A stretch of 64,000 nt of DNA from Alphaproteobacteria bacterium (GTDB lineage Bacteria; Myxococcota_A; UBA796; GCA-2862545): NCBI GenBank assembly GCA_020632925.1, contig JACKER010000010.1, positions 124,001 through 188,000 on the forward strand, given 5' to 3'. How positions within the stretch are numbered: the stretch's first letter is position 1; each line of letters begins with the position of its first letter. Below the pieces are notes generated by a model. It did not search any database and was not told the origin of the DNA. It saw only the letters and a program-made list of their open reading frames with translations. Positions 57,824 through 64,000 of the stretch are shown here, piece after piece. The translations under genes and the position numbers were made by a program.

Positions 57824-60800
57824 GCTGCGTCTCCCCGGGACGTGCCCAGGATCTCGGTGTCCTGGTCCGTGAGCGCGGCGCGGGCGGCCGCCTCCTGCTT
57901 CTCGCGCCGGTGGCGGGCGGTCAGCACGTCGAACCAGGTGTAGAGCACCGGCACGACCACGAGGGTCAGCACGGTGGAGGTGATGACGCCGCCGATGACG
58001 ACGATGGCCATCGGCGAGCGGAACTCGCTGCCCGAGCCGGTGGACATCGCGGTCGGGAGCATGCCGAGCACCATCGCGGCCGATGTCATCAGGATGGGCC
58101 GCAGCCGGCGTGGACCGGCCTTGAGGAGCGCGTCGTGCTTGTCGAGGTGCTCCTCGTCGCGGAGCTGGTTCGCCTGGTCCACGAGCAGGATGGCGTTCTT
58201 CGTCACCAGGCCCATCAGCAGGATGATCCCGATGAACGACGACATGCCGAACGCCTTCCCCGTGAGGAAGAGCGCGAGGAGCGCGCCGACCAGCGCCAGC
58301 GGGAGCGAGGCCATGATGGTGGCCGGGTGGACGAAGCTCTCGAACTGGCTGGCCAGCACGATGTACGTGAAGATGATCGCCAGCAACAGCGCGACGCCGA
58401 AAGCGGCGCCCGACTCCCGCATCTGCTCGGTCTCACCGCCGAAGCTGATCGAGGTGCCCTCGGGCAGATCCCAGTCGGCCATGTTGGACTCGATCTCGCC
58501 GACGACCTCGCCGAGCGAGCGCCCGAGCACGTTGGCGGAGACGGTGATCTGGCGCTGGCGCTGCTCCCGCTCGATGGTCGAGGGGCCCGTCGTCTCCTGG
58601 AGGCGCGCGACCTGCCGCAGCGGGACCACGCCGGCGTACGTCGGGATGGGGAGCGCCTCGACGCGCGTGCGGTCGTTGCGGTCCTCGGGGCGCAGGCGCA
58701 CCCGGACCTCCCAGTCGGACTCGCCGTCCTTGAAGCGCGTCGGTGTGTCGCCGACGACCGCCGCGCGCATGGCGGAACCCACGGCGCCGGCGCTGATGCC
58801 GAGCCGACTGGTCTCCTCGCGGTCCACGACCACGGAGAGCTCGGGGGACCCCGGGGACCAGGTGCTGTCGGCGTCGACGATGCCGGGCGTGGACTTCACG
58901 AGCGCGCTCACGCGGTCCGCGAGCGGCACCAGCGTGTCGAACGAGTCCCCGCGCACGTTGATCGAGACCGGCATCTGGCGGATGTCCGCGTCGCCCTCGA
59001 CGAGCCCGACCTCCTGGAAAGAGAACTTGATGCCGGGGACGCGGGCGTACTCCTTGCGGAAGTCGTCCATCACGTCCTCGAGCTTCCGCAGCCGCTCGTG
59101 CTTGGGCACCATCGTGATGCGCATGCCAGCGCGGCGAGCCTCCTCGCTGACGCCGATGGTCGTGTAGACCAGCTCGGTGTCGGGGTCGGCGAGCGTGATG
59201 CGCTCGAGCTCGGCCATCACCTCGGAGGTGTGCTCGAGCGAGGAGCCGGCGGGCAGGAAGATGGAGACACCGAACTGGCCGCGGTCGGACTTGGGCACGA
59301 ACTCGCTGCCCATCAGCGCGACCGAGCCGAGCGACAGGAAGAAGATCAGCGACGCGAGCATCATCGTCGTGATCTTCCAGCGCAGGGACCACTCGAGGAC
59401 GTCCCGGTAGAGGTGGTCGAGGCTGTCGAGACCGCTGCGCACGAGGTTCAGCGGCCCCCAGTCCTCTTCCTCCTCCTGCAGCCCCTTCGCCTTGACCATG
59501 CGGGCCGACAGCATCGGGTCGAGCGTGAACGCCACGAACAGCGAGATCGTGACCGCGATCGCGACGGTGAACGCGAACTGCCGGAAGAACATGCCGATCA
59601 TGCCGCCGGTGAACCCGACGGGGATGAAGACGGCGAGGATCGAGGTCGTGGTCGCGAGGACGGCGAGCGCGATCTCCTTGGTGCCCACGCTGGCGGCGGT
59701 GACCGGGTCGCTCCCCTCCTCGATGTGCCGGTAGATGTTCTCCCGCACGACGATGGCGTCGTCGATGAGGAAGCCGATCGCGAGCGACAGCCCCATCATC
59801 GTCATCATGTTGAGGCTGAAGTCGACCATGTACATGGCGAAGAAGGTCGCCACGACCGAGGTCGGCAGGGCGAGCGCGCTGATGAAGGTCGACCGCCAGT
59901 CGAGCATGAACAGGAAGATGATGCCGATGGCGGCGAGGCCGCCGACGAGGATCGAGACCTTGAGGTCGTCGAGGCTCTCCTCGATGAAGCCCGAGCTGTC
60001 GATGGCGACGTCCAGCGTCCACCCTGGCGGCAGGCGGTCCAGCGCCTCCTTCTCGAGGGCGTGCTTGACCTCCTCCGCGACGGCGACCGTGTTGCCACCG
60101 GACTGCTTGACCACCTCGAGGGAGACGGCCTCCTGCCCGTTGACGCGGACCATGGTGCGCCGCTCGACCTGGTGGTCGACGACCTCACCGATGTCCCGCA
60201 CCCGCACGAGCTCGCCACCCGCGCGGCTCACCACCGTGTCCCGGATCTGATCGAGGTCGGTGTACCGGCCCTGCAGGCGCAGGGAGGTCTCGGTCGCGTC
60301 ACCGGTCATGCGGCCGGCGGGGACGTTGAGGTTCTCGCTCGCGAGCGCCTGGGAGACCTGGCCGACGGAGACGCCGTAGTGGAGGAGCTTGTCGGCGTCG
60401 AGCTCGACCCCGATCTCGCGGACGGCGCCGCCCTTGACGGTGACGGAGGCCACCCCGTCGCACTGCTCGAAGATGGGGCGCAGGTCGTCGTCCGCGAAGC
60501 GCCGGAGCTCGCGCGGATCGGCGTCGCCACCCAGCACCAGCGTCGCGACCGGGGAGGCCGCGGGGTCCAGCCGGAGGAAGGAGGGCTCCATCACGTCGCG
60601 CGGCATGTCGCGGCGCACCGTGTTGACGCGGTCACGGACGTCGAGGTTCGCGGTCTTGATGTCCGTGCCGATCTCGAACTGGACGATGACGGTGGACACG
60701 CCCTCGCGCGAGTAGCTGCGGACGGTGTCGATGCCGGACAGCGAGCTGACGGCGTCCTCGATGGGGCGGGTGACGAGCTCCTCGACCTCCTCCGGGCCCG

Positions 60801-60975
60801 CGCCGGGGTACGGCGTGACGACGGTGATGAGCGGGAAGCTCACGTCGGGGAACAGGTCGACGGGGAGCCGGAAGAACGCGACGATCCCGAGGACCATCAT
60901 GCCGACCATGACCATGGTCGTGAACACCGGCCGCCGGATCGCGATGTCGGAGATCGACCAGGAGTTCGGGTCCAT
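57820..60975 (-). CDS. RND-family inner-membrane efflux transporter (HAE1/AcrB type)
   Basis: The 1051-residue protein has the complete RND layout: N-terminal span (IAIRRPVFTTMVMVGMMVLGI), two large periplasmic loops, and twelve membrane helices in two halves. The proton-relay pair is present in helix 4 (IGFLIDDAIVVRENIYRH). The PGAGPEEVEELVTRPIEDAVSSLSGI segment marks the hydrophobe/amphiphile exporter group rather than metal exporters. It uses the proton gradient to export hydrophobic compounds. ATG 60975 has a GGAG seven bases upstream; GTG 60978 abuts the adaptor stop. Confidence 0.94.
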   Translation of the reverse strand: MDPNSWSISDIAIRRPVFTTMVMVGMMVLGIVAFFRLPVDLFPDVSFPLITVVTPYPGAGPEEVEELVTRPIEDAVSSLSGIDTVRSYSREGVSTVIVQFEIGTDIKTANLDVRDRVNTVRRDMPRDVMEPSFLRLDPAASPVATLVLGGDADPRELRRFADDDLRPIFEQCDGVASVTVKGGAVREIGVELDADKLLHYGVSVGQVSQALASENLNVPAGRMTGDATETSLRLQGRYTDLDQIRDTVVSRAGGELVRVRDIGEVVDHQVERRTMVRVNGQEAVSLEVVKQSGGNTVAVAEEVKHALEKEALDRLPPGWTLDVAIDSSGFIEESLDDLKVSILVGGLAAIGIIFLFMLDWRSTFISALALPTSVVATFFAMYMVDFSLNMMTMMGLSLAIGFLIDDAIVVRENIYRHIEEGSDPVTAASVGTKEIALAVLATTTSILAVFIPVGFTGGMIGMFFRQFAFTVAIAVTISLFVAFTLDPMLSARMVKAKGLQEEEEDWGPLNLVRSGLDSLDHLYRDVLEWSLRWKITTMMLASLIFFLSLGSVALMGSEFVPKSDRGQFGVSIFLPAGSSLEHTSEVMAELERITLADPDTELVYTTIGVSEEARRAGMRITMVPKHERLRKLEDVMDDFRKEYARVPGIKFSFQEVGLVEGDADIRQMPVSINVRGDSFDTLVPLADRVSALVKSTPGIVDADSTWSPGSPELSVVVDREETSRLGISAGAVGSAMRAAVVGDTPTRFKDGESDWEVRVRLRPEDRNDRTRVEALPIPTYAGVVPLRQVARLQETTGPSTIEREQRQRQITVSANVLGRSLGEVVGEIESNMADWDLPEGTSISFGGETEQMRESGAAFGVALLLAIIFTYIVLASQFESFVHPATIMASLPLALVGALLALFLTGKAFGMSSFIGIILLMGLVTKNAILLVDQANQLRDEEHLDKHDALLKAGPRRLRPILMTSAAMVLGMLPTAMSTGSGSEFRSPMAIVVIGGVITSTVLTLVVVPVLYTWFDVLTARHRREKQEAAARAALTDQDTEILGTSRGDAA

Positions 60976-60978
60976 CAC

Positions 60979-62088
60979 CTAGCTCCGCGGCTCGACGACG
61001 GTGCCGTCGGCGAGATCGGGGGGACCGGAGACGACGACGTCGGCGCCGGGGGACACACCGTCGACCTCCACCTGACCGTCCTGGTGCAGGCCCGGGTGGA
61101 CGACGACGTTGCGCACGGCCTTGTCGGCGCCCACGATCCGCACGACGCGCGCGCCGCCCTGCTCGACCACCGCGGTCTCGGGGACGGTGACGACGCCGCT
61201 GCGCGGCTCGAGCGAGAGCACGACGGTCACCGTGGTCCCGGTGAGCAGCCGCTCGGTCGTGGGCTCGAGGCGCACCGTGGCGGCGGCCTTGCGGGTCTGG
61301 CGGTCGAGCGTGGACGACACGGTCTGCACGCGGCCCGGGAGGACGAGCTGCTGGCGGGCGGAGACCTGGACGTCGACGAGCTGGTCGGGGCCGATCGCGT
61401 AGGCCGTTGCCTCGTCGAGTCCGATGTCCACCTCGTAGGCGCCGTCGTCCTGGACCTGGAACGGGGGCGGCATGCCGGGCGCGAGCGTCTGCCCGACCTC
61501 GGCGGAGGCCCGGGTCACGACACCGGCGATGGGCGATCGGAGGGTGGCGTCGCGGACGCGCTCGGCGGCGAGATCGCGGGCGGCCTTGGCCTGCTGGCGC
61601 TGCCCGGTGGCGGCGGCGTACCCCGCGCGGGCGCCGACGAGCTGCGTCTCGGTGACGGCCTTGCTGGACGCGAGCTTCTCCGCGTTCTCGGCGTCCCGCT
61701 TCGCGCGGTCCTCGGCGGCGACGGCGGCCGCGAGCGCGCCCTCGGCCTGGCTCAGCGCGAGCCGGAGCTCGGTGGCGTCGAGGCGGGCGAGCGCTGCATC
61801 GGCCTTGACGCGGTCGCCCACGTCCACCAGGACCTCGACCACGCGGCCCGGCACCTCGGCGCCGACGTCGACGGTGCTCGTGGCCCGCAGGGTGCCGGAG
61901 ACCTCGACGCGGCCGGACAGATCGTGGGCCTCGGCGCTGACGGTGCGCACGATGGGAGGACCACCGGCGCCCGTGCGCTCCGCGGCCACGCTGCGGCGCT
62001 CGACCGCCTGGACCACGCGGTACCCCACGAGGACCAGGAACATCAGGCCGGAGAGCAGCACCACCAGCCAGCCGAACAACTTCCTCAC
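60979..62088 (-). CDS. RND efflux periplasmic adaptor (membrane fusion protein)
   Basis: The 369-residue protein has an uncleaved N-terminal anchor (LFGWLVVLLSGLMFLVLVGY). A lipoyl/barrel-sandwich hybrid follows (EVSGTLRATSTVDVGAEVPGRVVEVLVDVGDRVKADAALARLD), an alpha-hairpin (about 115-185), the second lipoyl half (RSPIAGVVTRASAEVGQTLAPG), a beta-barrel, and a membrane-proximal domain ending GDGTVVEPRS-like. It bridges the RND pump and TolC. GTG overlaps the TetR stop (GTGA). Confidence 0.92.
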   Translation of the reverse strand: MRKLFGWLVVLLSGLMFLVLVGYRVVQAVERRSVAAERTGAGGPPIVRTVSAEAHDLSGRVEVSGTLRATSTVDVGAEVPGRVVEVLVDVGDRVKADAALARLDATELRLALSQAEGALAAAVAAEDRAKRDAENAEKLASSKAVTETQLVGARAGYAAATGQRQQAKAARDLAAERVRDATLRSPIAGVVTRASAEVGQTLAPGMPPPFQVQDDGAYEVDIGLDEATAYAIGPDQLVDVQVSARQQLVLPGRVQTVSSTLDRQTRKAAATVRLEPTTERLLTGTTVTVVLSLEPRSGVVTVPETAVVEQGGARVVRIVGADKAVRNVVVHPGLHQDGQVEVDGVSPGADVVVSGPPDLADGTVVEPRS

Positions 62089-62693
62089 GAGGTCTCCCCA
62101 GCGCGGAACCCGCGCAGGACGGCGTGGCGAACCACGCGGGTCGCGGCGTCGAAGTCGACCTCGAGGCCGAAGATCGAGCGCTTGATGAAGGATTCGAGCA
62201 TCCCGTGGATGGCGCCGACGAGGATCCAGGGGTCCTCCTCGATCAGCACGCCGTCCGCCTGCCCGCGCTCGATCAGCGCCTCGAGGGCGTCGAAGTACCC
62301 GATCATGGACTCGAGGGCGGGGATGACGGCGTGCAGCTCGTTGCTGCCGTCGTTCCGGAGCAGGAGCAGCGCCCGCCAGACGGGCTGCGTGTCCTGGACG
62401 GTCTTCGCGTACGCCGAGAGGAAGCGGTCGAAGAGCTCCTCGAACGTCCCCTCGGCGGTCGACAGGTCCTGGACCTGGGCGAAGAAGGGACCGAGGTGGT
62501 CCTCGATCACAGCGGCCACGAGCTCGTCCTTGCTCTTGAAGTGCCGGTAGATGGAGCCCACGGCGAACTCGGATCGCTTGGCGACCTCGTCCATCGTCAG
62601 CCCCTCGGGGCCGCGCTCCTCCAACAACGCGGTCGCAGCGTCCAGGATCTCCTGGCGATGCCGCATCCGCTCGCGCTCTCGACGTCCCGCCAT
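62085..62693 (-). CDS. TetR-family repressor of the RND efflux operon
   Basis: The 202-residue protein has a TetR N-terminal helix-turn-helix (ILDAATALLEERGPEGLTMDEVAKRSEFAVGSIYRHFKSKDELV) and a larger alpha-helical ligand/dimer domain. It is the first gene of the operon repressor-adaptor-RND-TolC, so it most likely controls its own operon in response to pump substrates. No clear ribosome site precedes the ATG; a palindromic operator candidate lies 25 bases upstream. Confidence 0.92.
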   Translation of the reverse strand: MAGRRERERMRHRQEILDAATALLEERGPEGLTMDEVAKRSEFAVGSIYRHFKSKDELVAAVIEDHLGPFFAQVQDLSTAEGTFEELFDRFLSAYAKTVQDTQPVWRALLLLRNDGSNELHAVIPALESMIGYFDALEALIERGQADGVLIEEDPWILVGAIHGMLESFIKRSIFGLEVDFDAATRVVRHAVLRGFRAGETS

Positions 62694-62717
62694 GCAAAAC
62701 CTGAACGAGGTTCCGCA

Positions 62718-62736
62718 TTCGTAACGCGCCTACGAA
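62718..62736. promoter_or_regulatory. palindromic operator candidate for the TetR repressor
   Basis: TTCGTA-ACGCGCC-TACGAA is a perfect 6-bp dyad with a 7-base centre, 25-43 bases before the TetR start codon. Size and position fit TetR autoregulation. Confidence 0.55.
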
Positions 62737-62768
62737 AGGTGTCCATGGTTCGCACCGCCCCCCGATCC

Positions 62769-62949
62769 GGTGTCAGGACGTGACGTGTGATCTTTCTTTG
62801 GCGAAGATCAAAGGTTCAACCGTTGTTCGCCCTGACCCCAGGGGCCTGGATGACCCGTTCGAGGTGTGCGACGCCACTGATGCCGCCCCCTCAGAGTGGG
62901 CGTTCATCCGTCGGCCAGCGGAAATGATCAATGATCAAGTCCTGACACC
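62769..62949. repeat. solitary 181-bp inverted-repeat element (same family as the 23-kb cluster)
   Basis: It begins GGTGTCAGGAC and ends GTCCTGACACC, perfect 11-bp inverted termini. The right 30 bp (62920-62949) are identical to the repeat ends at 23308-23336 and 23808-23837. The left end has diverged inside (TGATCTT-loop-AAGATCA instead of the TGATCA pair). No open frame inside. The 10-mer GGTTCGCACC occurs outside both ends (62747-62756 and 62957-62966), a possible remnant of target duplication. Confidence 0.65.
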
Positions 62950-62979
62950 TGGCCCGGGTTCGCACCTGGCTAGGGTTCG
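62946..62979. repeat. two 17-bp tandem units at the right end of the element
   Basis: CACCTGGCCCGGGTTCG (62946-62962) and CACCTGGCTAGGGTTCG (62963-62979) differ at two bases. The first shares its CACC with the element terminus; the second contains the stop codon of the adjacent minus-strand gene (62970-62972). Confidence 0.75.
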
Positions 62980-63380
62980 AGCCAGGCGAGCACGAGGGAG
63001 CCGTCGCGGCTGTCGTGGCCGCCCATGGCGTGGACGGAGAGGAAGGCGTCGGCCGTCACGCGCCCCTCGCAGGTCTGGCAGCGCACGAGATAGTGCAGGT
63101 CGACCTCGCAGTCCTCGTCGTGGGGGCAGCGGTCGAAGACGTCGACCGCGTTGAGCGAGTTGGTCCCGACCTCCACAACCTCGAGGTCCTCGTCGAGCGA
63201 GGAGAGCTCGCCCGACCCGGAGAACCCCACCCGCACGGCGCCGTCGAACGGCCCGTCCGGCCAGGCCTCGGGCGTCACCGTGAGCCGCAGCGCGAACTCC
63301 CCGGGCCCGGTGAACGGGTGGGCCAGCCGATCGGACGCCAGCCAGACCTCCGAGCACGCCACGAGCGACCAGAACACCAC
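62970..63380 (-). CDS. small lipoprotein of unknown function
   Basis: The 136-residue protein has a short lipoprotein-type signal (VFWSLVAC, lipobox LVAC) and a beta-rich mature domain (FALRLTVTPEAWPDGPFDGAVRVGFSGSGE) containing four further Cys (CPHDEDC and CQTC), which could form two disulfides or bind metal. GTG 63380 is selected for the GGGAGGAGG 5 bases upstream. No family recognised. Its stop codon lies inside the tandem duplication attached to the repeat element. Confidence 0.65.
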   Translation of the reverse strand: MVFWSLVACSEVWLASDRLAHPFTGPGEFALRLTVTPEAWPDGPFDGAVRVGFSGSGELSSLDEDLEVVEVGTNSLNAVDVFDRCPHDEDCEVDLHYLVRCQTCEGRVTADAFLSVHAMGGHDSRDGSLVLAWLEP

Positions 63381-63414
63381 ACCGCCCTCCTCCCCACCAG
63401 AGTACGATGGCGCG

Positions 63415-63702
63415 ATGGCAGCCCTCCGCCGTCTCGTGCTCGACGTCCTCAAGCCCCACGCCCCCAGCGTCGTCGAGCTGGCCCGCCGCCTCTCCGATCT
63501 GTCCGGCGTGACCGCCGTGAACGTGTCGGTGGTCGAGGTCGACCAGAAGGTCGAGAATGTCAAGATCACGCTCGAGGGCGACGCCCTGACCTACGACGAG
63601 ATCGAGGCCCAGATCCGCCAGCTCGGGGCCGCGGTCCACTCGATCGACGAGGTCGTCGCCGGCGCACGGATCATCGACGACCCCGCCACGCCGCAGGACT
63701 GA
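63415..63702 (+). CDS. DUF211 family protein
   Basis: The 95-residue protein matches the DUF211 pattern across its length: LRRLVLDVLKPHAPSVVELARRLSDLSGVTAVNVSVVEVDQKVENVKITLEGDALTYDEI ... GAAVHSIDEVVAG, with the two beta-alpha-beta units of a ferredoxin-like fold. DUF211 is known mainly from archaea; no activity is established. It lies 2 bases before the VIT1-like gene, which suggests a joint role, possibly as a small regulatory or metal-binding partner. Confidence 0.85.
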   Translation: MAALRRLVLDVLKPHAPSVVELARRLSDLSGVTAVNVSVVEVDQKVENVKITLEGDALTYDEIEAQIRQLGAAVHSIDEVVAGARIIDDPATPQD

Positions 63703-63704
63703 GC

Positions 63705-64000
63705 GTGCGTTGGCTCGACGATCTGCGCGAGGTCGAGCGCCTCACGCACATCTCGGGCATCGCCCGGCGCTACTTCGTGATGAACGCGTTCGACGGCGTG
63801 GTCACGGTCCTCGGGGTGGTGGCAGGGACCTGGGGTGCCGGCGTCGAGGAGCCGCGGATCGTGCTGCTCACGGGGCTCGGCGCCTCGCTCGCCATGGCCG
63901 TGAGCGGGGTCTCGGGCGCCTGGCTGTCCGAGACGGCGGAGCGCGACCGCACCCTCGGCGAGCTCGAGCACCAGCTGCTCACCGACCTGTCGGACACCAG
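63705..64000 (+). CDS. VIT1/CCC1-like integral membrane protein (N-terminal part)
   Basis: The visible 98 residues (RRYFVMNAFDGVVTVLGVVAGTW, LLTGLGASLAMAVSGVSGAWLSETAERD, GELEHQLLTDL) show the first two membrane helices and the Glu-containing cytosolic segment of the VIT1/CCC1 iron/manganese transporter superfamily. The FDG and AMAVSG...YLSE-like motifs are those of the family. The start GTG is 2 bases behind the DUF211 stop, with AGGA in the end of that gene. Cut by the window end. Transport of divalent metal is the family role; substrate not provable here. Confidence 0.78.
   Translation, partial: MRWLDDLREVERLTHISGIARRYFVMNAFDGVVTVLGVVAGTWGAGVEEPRIVLLTGLGASLAMAVSGVSGAWLSETAERDRTLGELEHQLLTDLSDT

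Noticed and set aside
57910..62550. A 1546-codon plus-strand frame opposite the RND pump and adaptor
   Set aside because: Its composition is dominated by Asp/His/Gly/Arg without motifs; the opposite strand encodes two recognised transport proteins.
62709..62720. 12-mer GGTTCCGCATTC shared with 23145-23156
   Set aside because: Many chance 12-base matches are expected within 64 kb; one copy is inside a repeat cluster and the surrounding bases do not match.

Overview
The window is about 70 percent G+C, densely coded on both strands, and rich in GTG starts and 4-base stop/start overlaps. The gene content points to an uncultured or poorly studied myxobacterium-like lineage (Myxococcota, formerly Deltaproteobacteria). 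Supporting signs are three large Ser/Thr kinases (two fused to signalling ATPase and TPR modules), many short lipoproteins, a lipoprotein M4 metallopeptidase with a Cys/Asp linker of the type common in Myxococcota, a bacterial Thg1-like protein and a PKS-type cluster. The phylum is inference; there is no rRNA in the window, and I recognised no tRNA, CRISPR array, intact transposase or prophage gene.

Layout. 1-7.3 kb: a LemA/TPM pair; an aldehyde dehydrogenase coupled to an unusual membrane protein ending in a ClpS adaptor domain; a GNAT/Gre-factor/membrane-protein operon; a Thg1-like tRNA 3'-5' polymerase. 7.3-11.7 kb: a 2-oxoacid dehydrogenase operon in the order E1beta-like, E2, E1alpha-like, E3. 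E2 is intact, both E1 genes have lost key cofactor or catalytic motifs, and E3 carries a one-base frameshift. 11.7-22.9 kb: an M19 dipeptidase, a kinase/ATPase/TPR regulator, a DJ-1/PfpI protein, a cupin-GNAT fusion, a VWA protein, two exported or unknown proteins and a pentaheme cytochrome c. 23.0-23.9 kb: a non-coding cluster of inverted and direct repeats. 23.9-30.2 kb: a CehA-type PHP lipoprotein, a secreted protein, a membrane Ser/Thr kinase and an isoaspartyl peptidase. 30.2-45 kb: a signalling block with a kinase/ATPase/TPR protein and three winged-helix/ATPase/TPR regulators (one with a broken P-loop), a cysteine-repeat lipoprotein, an M4 protease, a VOC protein and small conserved genes.

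45.0-52.5 kb holds the most striking locus: four translationally coupled minus-strand genes encoding a 1701-residue megasynthase (fatty acyl-AMP ligase, ACP, FAD oxidoreductase, ketosynthase, remnant of a deleted acyltransferase), a free ACP, an acyl-CoA dehydrogenase and an alpha/beta hydrolase. This reads as a compact lipid or polyketide pathway that activates a fatty acid, oxidises it, possibly condenses it once and releases it. 52.7-62.7 kb: two zinc-ribbon membrane proteins, a cupin/JmjC-like protein, and a complete TetR-adaptor-RND-TolC efflux operon with a palindromic operator candidate. 62.7-64 kb: a solitary 181-bp inverted-repeat element of the same family as the 23-kb cluster, a small lipoprotein, and a DUF211/VIT1-like pair cut by the window end.

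The repeat family is characterised by 11-bp termini (GGTGTCAGGAC / GTCCTGACACC), an AT-rich TGATCAATGATCA palindrome, and short tandem duplications of the flanking DNA that start at the terminal CACC. It appears to be a non-autonomous element.
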